Assembly: GCA_027604005.1 (NCBI GenBank)
Contig: JADGJT010000133.1
Span: forward strand, 3,128-52,711
Reading direction: 5' to 3'
DNA length: 49,584 nt
From: Dinochytrium kinnereticum
Lineage: Eukaryota > Chytridiomycota > Chytridiomycetes > Chytridiales > Chytridiaceae
Shown here: positions 35,540-49,584 of the stretch, one piece after another
Layout: every line of letters starts with the position of its first letter
How positions within the stretch are numbered: position 1 is the stretch's first letter
Position numbers and translations under genes: made by a program
Notes under the pieces: generated by a model
Databases searched by the model: none
Told to the model about the DNA's origin: nothing
Seen by the model: only the letters and a program-made list of their open reading frames with translations

Positions 35540-38500
35540 ATGCATCAGGGTCGTCTCATCCACCTGGAGGTGGATAACTTCAAGTCCTATCGAGGTCATC
35601 AGATCATTGGTCCCTTCGACAACTTCACCTCCATCATCGGCCCCAATGGCTCAGGTGAGGCTCCTTATTCATGCATGACGAACAAGCGGGCGTGTGAATG
35701 CCGTTCTTCCCTTGACCTATAAGCATTTTAAAACCATCGCCGTTCCGAGCTCTGATAATCAACTTTTACAGGAAAGTCAAATCTTATGGATGCGATATCC
35801 TTTGTTCTTGGAGTGAAATCATCCCATCTTCGATCCTCCCAGCTTAAAGACCTCATTTATCGAGCAGAGACAGCTTCCAGAGGTCACGTTAGTGGACGAG
35901 CACATGCAGAAGGAGATGATGATGAGCTGGCACCCACATCAGCACAGGTGACGGCTGTATACCGCGGCGCGGAAGATCAGGATGTTCGGTTTTCGAGGAT
36001 GTGAGTGCTTTACATTAGACTGAGGTCGCCTTCCTATTCTTTGGTGTGGATAGAAGACTGAACGCTGTCGGTTGTTTTTTTTTTGGACAGTATTCTTCCG
36101 AATGGCACTAGCGAGTACAGAATTGATGGAAAGACTGTGCCATACTCTGTGTATAGCTCGACTTTGGAGGAGGAAAATATCTTGATCAAGGCCAGGAATT
36201 TTCTTGTCTTCCAGGTATTTTCTTAGCTTCTATGGATTATCTTTGCTCTTCTCTCAGCTATCTTGACGGGGTTTCTTTTTTGCTGCCTTTTACTTGCCGG
36301 GTTTCAAGTTGATTTCTTTTTCATGTGATTTGATATTATTTTGCCCATTGCTCTGTTCACTCAATCTATTTTTATTGTCAATTTGCTGAAAAAAGGGTGA
36401 CGTGGAAGCTGTCGCGTCACAATCGCCAAAGGACTTAACAAAACTTATCGAACAGATCAGCGGGTAAACCTTTACATCATTTCTTTCTTTGCTCATTACC
36501 TTCCGGTCTCTTGACTCTGATTTTTTACTTGCGCCACAGCTCCTTGGAAATGAAGTCAGAGTACGATAAATTGAAGCAAGTGCAGGAGCGGGCTACCGAA
36601 AACTCAACATTCAACTTCAACAAGAAGAGGGGAATCGCCGCAGAGATGAAGCAATTTCGAGAGCAAAAGGAGGAAGCAGAGCGGTTTGAAAAGCTTATTA
36701 AAGAGAAGGTTGATTTTTTCTTTTGTTCGGTCTCGGATTTTCAAGCCTAATTTTCTCTCTTGTAGCGTAAACTCATCATTAGTTACATGCTTTGGAAGCT
36801 CTATCACTACAAGCGCCAGATTTCTGACCGCGAGGAGGAGATTGCAGAAGAAAAGTTGAAATCTGAGGAAAAATTCAACGTAGTCGCGGCCGCTGAAGAA
36901 GACGTCAAAAGTGCTAGGAAGGCCTCAGGAAAGCTGACTAAGGAGGCTCTAAAGGCTGAAAAGCAGGTTAAGGATTTGAAGATAGAGCTAGATGATAGGG
37001 TAGGTTCAATTGTTAACGCCTGGAAGATGCTGATGAGTTTTTGTTGTGGTTTGAAGACTCCAGCGCTGTTGAAGCTTAATGAGCGAATCAAGCACACGGA
37101 AAAGAAAATTGCGCAAGCTAAGGCGAATCTTGCCAAGGCTGAGAAGAGCCATGCTGATCAGGTACAACCTTGTCATTGAATTTAGCTGCTGACTTGTCGT
37201 GTTATTGTTAACAGACAGCCAGTGTTGAGCACCTCGAGGGTGAACTAGAGGAGGTTATCAATGGCGCGGCCAAGTATGAAGGTTTATAGCTCTCAATTTT
37301 CAAGCAAAGGCTCATACCGGTCTCTTTAGCATCTGTCGCGAAGAAGCTGGCGAAGACTCAAGCAGTTTCCCGCGATGAGGCAGATCTTACTGCATACCAG
37401 AAAATGTAATGAGTTAAAAGCTTTGACTGGTTTTAACCTTACTTTTCCTTAGCAAAGAGCAGGTTAACTCAAAGACGTTGGAGGACAGACAGAAGCTGTC
37501 AGCATTAAAAAGAGAGCTCAAGACAGGCTCAGAGAACCGGCGTAGGATGGAAGACCAGAGGGAAGACTTGAATGGCAAACTTTCACGAAAGAGCGAGGAG
37601 AAAATTCTGCTTGACGAAAGGGTTGCAAAGGTGAATTAGAGGTAGTTTCTTGCTTTTCTTTGTTAACATTATACAGTTATCGGAGAGTAGCGCTTCTATC
37701 AATGCTGATTTGGCGGTGACCAGGAAGGAACTTGATTTTGTTGAGTCTGAGAGGCGTAGACTGAGGTATTAAAGAACTTTGCTACGGGGTTGCCAGTTCT
37801 AAATGTATTGCAGGCAGCAGGAGAAGGAGAAGAACGAGCAGATTGGGGAGTTTAACACAAAACTTTCCCAGGCACGGGCTGAGCGGCATGAGAACGAGCG
37901 CGGTGAGAAGAAGCGAGAGGCTTTAGAGGGCCTGAAGAGAGTCTTCACAGGTTTGGCAATGGCTTTTTCTTCTTCTTCCTCCTAACACCAGCCTTTTTGC
38001 AGGTGTTCATGGACGCCTCTCGGACCTCTGCAAGCCCACTCAGCGGAAGTTTGACATTGCCGTTTCAACCATTCTGGGGAAGAACATGGACTCGATCGTT
38101 GTCGACACGAAGAAGACTGGTATAGATTGCATTCAGGTATCATTACAATGAAATGTCCTTCCCCTAGTTTCTAATCAAACAAAAAAGTACCTTAGAGAGC
38201 AGAGAGTTGGAACAGCCACCTTCCTTCCCCTCGATGAGCTCGTTGTCAAGGGGATTAATGAGAAATACCGAAACTTGGTTAGGGGTGCACGACTTGCCAT
38301 CGATGTGGTTCAGGTTGAACCGAGGTTCGAGAGGGCTGTTCAGTTTGCTTGTGGTAGCGCTTTGGTCTGTGATACATTAGATATTGCAAAGGATGTATGC
38401 TGGTCCCGTGGTCAGGAGGTAAAAGGTAATTTTATTCTTTTCTGGTGATTGAGGTGATGATGTTTATTGTGATTTTTTGATTTTTTTTATCAGCTGTTAC

Positions 38501-41022
38501 TGTGGATGGTGCTGTTCTTCATAAGACTGGATTGATGACTGGCGGCGTGTCGACAGCTGGTGCAAGGGATGCGAGACGATGGGAGGAGAAGGAGATTGAA
38601 GGTTAGGGCTTTGAACATTATGTTTTTGGAAATGACCTTTGTTTTGATTTGTCGGCAGGGATGAGACGAGCTATGGAAGCGCTTAGGGATGAATTGGGAG
38701 AGATCCACAAGGCGCGACGCAAGCTCGCCTCTAACGATACCTTGCTCGCGCAGATTAATGTCTTGGAAAACAGACGTAATGTTATGGAAGATGATCTGGT
38801 AATGCCTCTCCGTTTCTCTCATATCCTTTGAAGATGTCTTACCGAACGATAAAAAATAGAACACTACCAAAAGGAAAATTGCAACTGTAGAGAAAGAGTC
38901 TGATCACATTCGAAAGGAATTAGAGTCGGGAGCCCCTGAACTTGAGGAGCTGAGGTCGTCTTTAAGTCATAAGCATGGGGAGGTCAAGGATCTTGAGGCT
39001 AAGATCTTCGAGATTGAGGATGCCGCTTTTGCAAAGTTCTGTCTTAAGGTTGGCGTGGCGAACATTCGAGAGTACGAGGAGGGCCAAGGCGCTCTTCAGA
39101 AGGAGATTGAGCTAAGGAGGATGGAGTTTCAAACCAGCAGGGCCAAGTTTGAGAGCCAGTTGAGTGATCTTTTCCGAAATTGGCATCTCTTGATCAAAAA
39201 AAAAAAATAATGGTGCTGACCATACACTTATAGGCTTGATTTCGAGCGTAAACAGGCTGCTGAAGTTCAAGAGCGAATCACGAAGCTTAAGGAGTCTATT
39301 GCGGATGATGAGTCACGCCTTGACGAACTTGGAACCTCTCGTCATGAGCATGAGGAGGAGTCAAAGAGGCTTGAGGCGGAGATGGAACGGCTCTCGCAGT
39401 TGAAGGAGACCACAGAGGCTAAAGTCTCTGAGGCTAAGAATGCGATTGAGGAGGCAAGGAAGGGACTTGCGAAAGCTAATAAGGAGGTTGAGCTAATCAA
39501 CAAGGCCATTGGAGCGAAGGTTTGTCGGCAACCCCATTTTTTTTGTTGTCGGGTGAGAATGTATGTTGATTCCGGTTTTGTTTTGTTTTTTTTTGCATGA
39601 TCACAGGAGGCGCAGATTGAGAAGCTGAATGCTGAGCGTATTTCTGTGCTAAGAAGATGCAAGCTTGAGGAGATTGATTTGCCGCTTGAGTCTGGGTCTA
39701 TGGATGATATTTCCTTGGATGATCTTGATGTTAGGGTTCATGCAAACTTTACAGGTTTTCTGATTTTGGTTTTGTTTTGTAGAGAGCTCAAGGTGGAGTG
39801 CCGAATGTTGACACGCTGGACGAGAGCCATGAAGCGTCACAGGAGTTTGTCAAAACTATTCTCAGCCTTGAGGTCGATTTTGGATCGCTGAAGAAGAATC
39901 AGCGGGAGGTAAGTTATCGTTGTGAATTGTTAAAATGCGTTTTCAAAAGTCTTGCATGCTTTCTTTTTTACTCTTTTTTTTTGCTTCCTCTCAAAATCTC
40001 ACTCTCTCTTTGTTGTATTTTTAGAATGACTCTGAGGATATGGATAATGAGTTCCAAGAGTCTGTTCGGGACCTTACGAGCGAGATTGAAAAGATCTCGC
40101 CTAATATGCGCGCAATCGAGAAGTACGACCACTTAGTTGCTCCTTTGGGTTAGTTTGCTAATCTTATATATCTTTATAGGTATGATGATGTGGAGACCAA
40201 GCTAAAAGCCACCGCGGACGAATTTGAGAACGCTAGGAGGGAGGCGAAGGCGGCGAGGGATGCATTTAATGCCGTCAAACAGAAAAGGTTGGCGACCCCG
40301 CTTCAATTCAGACGTTACTCACACCTTTGCATCAGGTTCCAACTTTTCAACGACGCTTTCCGCCACATCTCGGAAAGCATTGACCCAATTTATAAGGAGC
40401 TCACAAAATCAAAGACCTTCCCGCTGGGTGGGACGGCGTACCTCAGCTTGGAGGATAGCGACGTAAGAACCTTCCTCTGCGAAATTGTCATGGATAACCG
40501 AAATTTCACCAGGAACCCTACCTAGACGGTATTAAGTACCACGCCATGCCCCCGATGAAACGATTCCGAGATATGGAACAGCTATCCGGTGGTGAAAAGA
40601 CCGTCGCCGCCCTTGCCCTCCTCTTCGCCGTCCATAGCTACCGTCCGGCCCCCTTTTTTGTTTTAGATGAAGTGGACGCTGCACTGGATAACGCCAACGT
40701 CGGAAGAGTTGCCGCCTACATTCGTAAACGTGCGGCTGAGGCGACAGCCGCGGAGGCGTTGCTGGAAGAGGCGGTCGCGGAAGGGGAGGAGTCGCCTGTT
40801 AAAGAAAAGGCGCGCAGGTTGGAGGGAGGTGGGGGAAGGAGGAAGAGGAGGAAGGGGGAGGAAGGAGACGTAGAAGGGGAAGTTGGCGTGCAGTTTATTG
40901 TTATTAGTTTGAAGAGTATGTTTTATGAGAAGGCTGAGGCGCTTGTTGGGATTTATAGGGACCAGGAGGTGAATAGTTCAAAAATTCTTACGATGAGGCT
41001 GAGGGGGAGGTTTGAGGAGTGA
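35540..41022 (+). CDS. SMC1: SMC1, cohesin core ATPase subunit
   Basis: Twenty-four exons give 1295 aa: 35540..35654, 35772..36000, 36091..36214, 36396..36463, 36540..36708, 36766..36999, 37057..37161, 37215..37281, 37330..37405, 37453..37630, 37677..37765, 37814..37950, 38003..38136, 38188..38425, 38494..38601, 38659..38798, 38860..39158, 39234..39519, 39607..39729, 39783..39908, 40025..40122, 40180..40287, 40336..40462, 40513..41022. All phases close. SMC1 pairs with SMC3 to form the ring that holds sister chromatids. Walker A is GPNGSGKS (residues 34-41). Long coiled coils flank the hinge ([40 protein letters not shown]). GLMTGG with ARRWEEKE is SMC1-specific. The ABC signature is LSGGE (1150-1154) and Walker B is [16 protein letters not shown] charged insertion at about 1200-1251 separates Walker B from VQFIVISLK. 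The donor of exon 19 could alternatively be six bases later. Confidence 0.96.
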
Positions 41023-41379
41023 GTCTGGTGTCGGGATTTTTCTGCATTGTTCTTTTTGCTCCTTTTTTTTGTTTAGTTGCAGTGTTTTGCGAACTGTTTG
41101 CTTTTTGTTTAGGTGCATGTTGAGAGTTATTATTGGCACTGTCCTAATTATATGTATAATACGTTTCATTGTGCTTTTATTGGTGTTTTCTTTTCTACTT
41201 TTTCTTGCTGGATATTATCAACGTTGTCCAAAAATTAAAAGCAATAACCTCAAAACGCGCCATTAGGAAGTCCATTACCAACGCGGGCCTGGTATGACCT
41301 CCCATCAAGACCCTCTCTTTATCTCCAATAAAGCCGCACCACTTCCAACATTCGCATCATAAAACGCAGCAAATCCCGG

Positions 41380-44250
41380 AAGACAGGACCGATGGCTTAA
41401 GTCCCTTCCGTTTCTTTCAAAGCCACTTTCAACCTCTCCAACTCCTGTTGAACTAGGTCCATAAATAACTTTACATGAGAGTCCAAGCTACTTTTTCCCT
41501 ATACCGTCATTGGCAGTGCCAACCGCAATCGCGTCTTTAGAGACTGGCTATGCTCTGGGGCTGATCCTGTAAAAAAAGAGGGCGTAGCTTAAGATTTGAA
41601 GGGCCGGATTTATCCCCGACCTCGGTTGCGAGCCTCATAAAATGTTTGAAGGTTCAACAAACCATGAGAAAATCCAACACATGTAAGTAGGGACTTACTG
41701 GAGAAACATTTCGAAGAAAGAAAAAAAAAAAACGAGAGATGAGTGAGATGGGGATGAAAAGAAATGGATATTGCGAATGAGTGAAAGGAAATGTGTGATC
41801 CATTTTAAAAGATTTGGGAGTGGTTGGAGGATTCGTTTCTCCATTACGTAACGTTCTTCGTTGGCCCTATGTGAATTCTTAGCTATAGTGAGGAGTAAAG
41901 CCACCAGCAATACGTGAGGCGGGTTTCATGTTACAAGTTATAAAACACTTACAATACGTGAGGCGGGTTTCATCTTACAAGTTATAAAACACTTACCACA
42001 ACAATTTCGAGGCTCCAGCCAGTGTAAAGTACTCCCACGTCGTTGACAACGATCTCGAGAGAACGGTTTGTCACCGGTCGCGATGCGAAAAGGGATCTTC
42101 TTCTCGTTTGATCATGGAAAAAAAATTCTCGAAAAGACGAGGAGTGGAAAGAGTGAGGGATGAATGCTTACTATTCCAGGGTTTTTTTCGACCTCGAGGT
42201 TGGTTGAAGTTGATCTCGTTTTTTGGAGGACCATCACTCATGGATGGATACCTTACGATAGTTCCAAAAAACACTTGTGATAGGGTCTTGATGGCATCAA
42301 TGGTTTTACGTACGATAGAAGTTTCATCTCGTCTGGGAAAAAGAGTTATTGAAATGGAAAGGATTTTAGAATGAAATAATGAGAATGACGAAAAAAAAGT
42401 TGATCAGCAATTCTTAATATCCTTTCGTCTTTCAAAGACGTCTTACTTACTGGCGTTGTTTGCTCTATCTCATCCCTTTTTGTTTTAAAGTGCTTCTATG
42501 TTAAAGCACGGCCGAGTACAGAAATATTCGGCAAGACCTGTGGAGATGCCACACGATTAGTGTTTGTACAAAAGCATGCAAATAATAGGGAAAGTAGGAA
42601 ACCCAACCAGAGCAAAAAAACACCTTTTAATCGAAAAATACTCACAGTATTTTTTTTCTCGCTTCTATGCCACAGAGAAACTTTGACCATAACATCTCTT
42701 TAAAAAGCATGGGTCTCCCCAATGTCATCGAAACCTCCCGTTATCTTTTTAAAGGGCAGAGACAAAAGATTCGAATTCGAACGCCAAACCTCAACCTTTC
42801 CTCAACCACACAGATAGCAGCGTGAGCACATCCTTCAGCTCCACGGTTTTCAATATCTTCAATCTCACACATCTGTGGAATACCTATAGATCCTCTTTAT
42901 GAAGCAGCATCATCCATTCCTCTCCATACAGAACCATCCTAGGAGATTCCCTTCAGTGGAATATTCCCCAAACGTTCAAACATCAAAGCTCCTGCATAAA
43001 CTGCCGTCGTCGCAATCCCCAACCTCACACCTCCTCATATCCTGCAACCGAGTTTCCGTGTCACATTTCGTGTGAGATAATGTACACATCATCTCTCCCT
43101 AGGCTTACACGAAGAGTGGCATTGATAATGGGAATACTTATTCCAAAATGGAGATGGCGGCTTGAACGGCGTGAATTTCGGGATTTTCGAGAGGTTTTAA
43201 GACACACAATAGCTTTTGGCCCTTGTCATTAAGCTAAAGGCCCCTAACTCCAGGTTAACTGATTAAGAAGTCGAATGGGTAAGCGCAACCAAATAGGGTT
43301 TGGCTTTTCACCTGAGAATTGCTGAAGGATTCCATTATGCGCTTCAAAACCTCGGCAAACACGTCACGAAATGTTTTCATGAGCAGTTTTCTAGATCAAA
43401 TCTCCTATGAGAGTTAAGAGAAAAAAAACAGCCAACTATTACATCAACAATCACTCGCTCTAAAAGGAATCTTGGCCAGTCTATTCCAGCAACCACTGCC
43501 TAACAACTGAGTAAGAGAAGGCAGTGGGAAGAAAAGAGGAGTCGTTCACCAACATGCTAGAAATATCAGCCACATCTCCCCACCCGAGAGACCTATAATC
43601 ATCCGAACCAGCCCAAAATCCCGTACACCTTCACAAACCCTTTTTCTTTAAAACGCAGGCAGAAGAATCTGGTTAAATTATTGATGAAGTTTCAGCCTTT
43701 TCTTCCACATAAACACTTGGCGTCGACGACGGCTGATATTCAACGATGGCGGTCAGCTCGGAAAGGGTAATTTTCGACCACGTTCACAGATTAAAAATAT
43801 CGCTTTAGAGTCTTGGGGACTTTCATTTTTGTGATGTAGAGTGTATTAGAAAGCTTTTGAGATATTTAACGAACCTAAGCTGGCCTTTTTGATGGTTTGA
43901 TTTTAAAGTCCTGGGTGTTATTTTATCTCGGATAGGCTTGGAACTTTTCCAAACATATGGACGAAAGAGGTTATGTTCTGTTTTGGGGGGATGCTGGTTT
44001 GAACAGGTAAATACACAACGATAAAAAACCTCAAAAAAATGAAGGAGATTGCAAAGTTGAAAAGAAGGAAAAAAAAAAAAGAAAAAAAAAACCCCCAACA
44101 GAAACGAAACATAATACAAGAATGAAAATCACCAAAAGCCTCACCCATCACACTCCCCCAACCCCTCAAAAACCACCCACAAACAACATTCTCACATCAT
44201 CTCTCTAAATCACCCATCACCACCTTCGCTCGCCATCTCCCTAGAATGGG
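41380..44250 (-). other. Unresolved minus-strand gene or decayed gene (exon-like segments)
   Basis: Many minus-strand stretches look like exons with good splice borders, but I cannot join them into one frame. Examples: 43550-43592 (SLGWGDVADISSML), 43437-43499 (AVVAGIDWPRFLLERVIVDV), 43312-43390 (KLLMKTFRDVFAEVLKRIME), 42974-43033 (GVRLGIATTAVYAGALMFE), 42796-42883 (IPQMCEIEDIENRGAEGCAH), 42172-42332 (ETSIVRKTIDAIKTLSQVFF), a segment ending at 41997 (SLEIVVNDVGVLYTGWSLEI), one starting at 41882 (ERYVMEKRILQPLPNLLKW), and about 41400-41500 (HVKLFMDLVQQELERLKVAL). The helical style suggests an alpha-solenoid protein, but no family is recognised. In-frame stops lie between several segments, so either short introns were missed or the locus is a pseudogene. 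A possible first exon (MASE) is near 44246. Confidence 0.35.
41909..41996. repeat. 44-bp tandem duplication
   Basis: AATACGTGAGGCGGGTTTCA begins at 41909 and again at 41953, each copy continuing through TTACAAGTTATAAAACACTTAC. The copies differ at one position (ATG against ATC). On the minus strand each unit begins with GTAAGTG, a perfect splice-donor consensus, and the first follows an exon-like segment, so the duplication doubled a potential 5' splice site. Confidence 0.85.
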
Positions 44251-44487
44251 TGCTGGCGGTTGGGTTGAAGCCAATGCCTGTTTTGATGATAAGGTCTGAG
44301 GTTAGCCGATGGTCGCTGTAATATCGCAGTGGCAAGCGACGCTGTGACGTTGTTTAGTTGGGGTTTGAATCAGTGATGTGATGGGAAGTAATAGAGCATA
44401 CTCAATAATAAAACAGTTACTTGGTAGATCTTCATTATTATTGTTTTCTGTGAACCAAAGCAGTATCCGCTATTTTTTCACTAAAAT

Positions 44488-44781
44488 ATAATCTTTTATT
44501 TAACAGGGAGGGGAAAAAACATTAAACAAACATAAAAAACAACTGAAAAAGTGATCTTATCATATACCCATCGTACGCACAATCCACATCCATGATGGAG
44601 AGGGTGGGGGGGGGGGTATCCAAAATCGGACGTTGTCAACATCCTCGAAAGACACCTTTCCCCGTTTTCCCTGTCGATATGGAGGGACCCATCTATGAAC
44701 AATGGTCGACGCTCCTCATTAACGTAAAAAATGAAAGACGAGAGACGAGAGACACCCCACCTCCTCTCTCCTTTCTTTTGC
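44488..44781. other. Short region with a weak upstream exon candidate
   Basis: A plus-strand ATG near 44680 opens MEGPIYEQWSTLLIN before a GTAAAA site, but it does not match the phase needed by the exon-like frame that follows. A G homopolymer lies at 44606-44618. No gene is called. Confidence 0.25.
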
Positions 44782-45187
44782 AGAGCCTCATGGGAAGCCA
44801 GAAATTGGATGTGATCGTCCCCCCTCCGTCACGAAAGAGCCGAATGAGGAATTTTTAGGAGAAAAAACGCCTCTCTCCGTTGATGAGATAGTGCATGAAG
44901 AGAGGATCGCGCTTCGGGTATTAACAAAGGAGGTTGGAACATTTGCAATGCATGTCTTTATGCGCGTAGTAAAAGCAGGGTGTTTGGGACATGCAGACAA
45001 TATGCAAAAAGAGCAAGTAGATGAGATGAGAATACTTTGGAGAAGAAGAAAAAAACTCAATAGAAACAATGAGAAACCCCGAGGCTTCAGTCCTTTTTAT
45101 TCCATTACTATCGTGATTGCATCAATTGGTTTCTGTTTTCTCTCGTTCACTCCCAATCCACCACCGCAACAGCAATGTCGGAACTGA
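44782..45187 (+). CDS. Possible terminal exon of an unrecognised protein
   Basis: After the acceptor-like TTTTGCAG at 44774-44781, a frame stays open for about 135 codons to the TGA at 45185-45187. It reads through PNEEFLGEKTPLSVDEIVHE, ERIALRVLTKEVGTFAMHVF and QKEQVDEMRILWRRRKK, with a hydrophobic segment (TIVIASIGFCFLSF) near its end. Purine-starting codons are frequent. No start or upstream exon with matching phase was found, and no family is recognised. The opposite strand is also open here, which lowers confidence. Confidence 0.3.
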
Positions 45188-48018
<2,831 letters not shown>

Positions 48019-48262
48019 TTGTGTGTGTGTGTGTATGTGAGTGTGAGAGAGAGAGAAATTGGTTTGTGGTTGAAAGAAGAGGAAGAATGATGATTATTAT
48101 ATTTTTATTTCTGATGAGAGTTGGAGGGGCAAGAAAGAGGTGGATGGATATCTCTCTCTTATTTCTCTCTTTCTTTCTTTCTCTCTTTCTCTCTTTCTCT
48201 CTCTGTCTGCTCCTGCTGGCTGCAAATAAATGAATAAATAAATAAATGAATTGAATTAAATT

Positions 48263-49495
48263 GAATTAATTGGTTGGTTGATTGGTTGGGGCTTTCCCTG
48301 GCAGAAGAAGCGCTTCTCACCAACCCACTTTAAGAGTAACACAAACACCTCTGGACGCGCGTTTGCTGCTATCTGATACGCGACGCGTGCTCACTCACTC
48401 ACTGACGCGTCATGCGCGTCATGCTCTCCGCATCATCGCCACATTGTCCCTCCCCCCTTCACTTCACATGCACGCCCCAACAGACACTTGCTTGCATGCA
48501 CGCATGGGATGCTGCCGCTGCAATCAACTCACACACACGCCAATACATGACTGACATGACGCGTCTGTGCGGGAACCTCTCTCTCTGCACGTCGTTCCTC
48601 ACCCCTCGCTTGCTCCCAAGAGAGAGAGAGCATCCATCATCCAGATGTTGAAACCAGGTCTGGTGGAACTACCTTACCCTCCCATCATCATCATCATCAT
48701 CAGCCTTCTCGAAGAGATGGACCCCTGTTTCGCAAAAATCGCCAATGCCTTCCCCAATCAAAAGGCATCCACACTTGGTAGATCCTCTCCCCTTAGAAAA
48801 AATAAAAAGAAAAGGAAGATGAGTCTACACAGGTAATGCGAACTGGTACAAAGGTCGTTCAGGAATTAGCACAATAACATTCAGAGAAGATAGAGAAGGT
48901 GGGATGGAATCGAGAGAAGCAAAGTAAAAGAATGCGCAACTTGGTGGGCGCCTTTTGGCGCCTCTTCTACTAAAAAAAGGTGCGGTATAGATGGAAAAGC
49001 GCATTTTGGTATCCTTTCTGTTTTTTTATTTTTAGTAGATGGCGCTACCAGTGTCTGCGTGTGAATAATGCTTTCTTCTGCGATTATTTCCTGTCGTAAA
49101 CAAATACCTACTACATACTAATTCAAACGTGTGATATCTAAGGATACTCAAATATACTATTCCGCACCTTATTGATCTACTTGAAAGCGTTCTCTACTCA
49201 TCCTTCACGTTTGATTGCGGTAGATTGCAAGCGAGACTGACTGCTTGGGGGGCAAGAGAAAGGTTTTTATAGGTGGGGTGGGGGGGGGGGGGAGGGGGTT
49301 CACATCCGCACCCTACTCAAGAATCAAAGCGAACGCAAAACCACCCATCAAGACACAACATAATCAATCCTCCATCCATCCATCTTACCCTCCACTGCAG
49401 ATCCAGCAGCAGCTGAACTGAGACGTGTATGGCCAAACGGATAGAAATGAAACCAAACTCCCAACAACTTGTCACGTAAATCCCCCCCCCCCAGA
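48263..49495. other. No supported gene
   Basis: Short open frames only. The stretch from 48718 (MDPCFAKIANAFPNQKAS on the plus strand, before a GTAGAT site) has slight exon character but no family match. G homopolymers occur at 49276-49296. No RNA gene was recognised. Confidence 0.4.
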
Positions 49496-49584
49496 AATAA
49501 CCGGACCACGGTCCGCCGGCCGTCGGGCTCAGCCGGGGGGCGCGCCCGGCGGGCCCCCGCGGCCCCCGCGCACCGCCCCGCCCG
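49496..49584. other. Abruptly GC-rich terminal segment
   Basis: After a C-run at 49482-49491, base composition jumps from about 45-50% to over 85% G+C, dominated by CGG, CCGGC and GGCCC combinations unlike anything else in the window. It could be a GC-rich repeat, a contig-end artefact or foreign sequence; 89 bases are too few to decide. Confidence 0.5.

Noticed and set aside
41380..44250. TAA/TAG read as glutamine (alternative genetic code)
   Set aside because: In-frame TAR codons between coding-like segments suggested reassignment. However, TAG ends AP-1 mu and allantoicase, and TAA ends NAC beta, gelsolin and calmodulin, at their conserved C-termini, so the standard code holds in this genome.

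Overview
The window is eukaryotic nuclear DNA. Genes lie on both strands, carry many short GT-AG introns (mostly 40-110 nt), and are separated by short spacers rich in homopolymers and microsatellites. The gene set points to an early-diverging, probably zoosporic, fungus. A velvet-domain regulator is a fungal marker, while a severin/gelsolin-type actin regulator, a FANCA-like protein, a DNA polymerase iota with ubiquitin-binding motifs and a TIR-domain protein are families usually missing from yeasts and most Dikarya. Stop codons at conserved C-termini include TAA, TAG and TGA, so the standard code applies. The species assignment is inference from gene content only.

Layout. 0-1.7 kb: 3' part of a velvet gene (minus) containing an 11-nt exon. 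1.7-8.4 kb: gene-poor, low-complexity DNA with a 152-bp tandem duplication. 8.4-10.6 kb: a Ca3427-like periplasmic-binding-protein-fold gene (minus) followed downstream by decayed tandem copies of its last coding segment. 10.8-11.5 kb: membrane-anchored glutaredoxin-like protein (plus), divergent from the previous gene. 12.2-14.7 kb: enoyl-CoA/steroid-reductase-type membrane enzyme (plus). 15.3-18.7 kb: Y-family polymerase iota (minus), head to head with allantoicase (plus, 18.9-20.6 kb). 20.8-22.5 kb: severin/fragmin-like gelsolin (plus). 22.7-24.6 kb: TIR-domain protein with an unrecognised C-terminal half (plus). 24.9-28.1 kb: FANCA-like gene (minus). 28.2-29.9 kb: broken retroelement pieces (Ty1/copia-like and a gag zinc knuckle). 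29.9-31.9 kb: clathrin adaptor AP-1 mu, 12 exons (minus). 32.8-33.4 kb: nascent polypeptide-associated complex beta (plus). 33.9-34.5 kb: Cgr1-type ribosome-biogenesis factor (minus). 35.5-41.0 kb: cohesin subunit SMC1, 24 exons (plus). 41.4-44.3 kb: exon-like segments on the minus strand that do not join cleanly. 44.8-45.2 kb: a possible unknown exon. 46.5-48.0 kb: calmodulin (minus). The last ~90 bases are abruptly GC-rich.

Most genes are housekeeping and functionally unrelated. Three act on DNA damage or chromosome structure (polymerase iota, FANCA-like, SMC1), but nothing in the sequence suggests a co-regulated cluster. The most unusual items are the fungal TIR protein, the DPI-repeat linker of polymerase iota, the charged insertion in the SMC1 head, the decayed tandem copies behind the Ca3427-like gene, and the interrupted coding-like region after SMC1. 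Exon chains were assembled by hand from reading frames, splice consensus and protein-family conservation. Phases were checked arithmetically, but no homology search was run.
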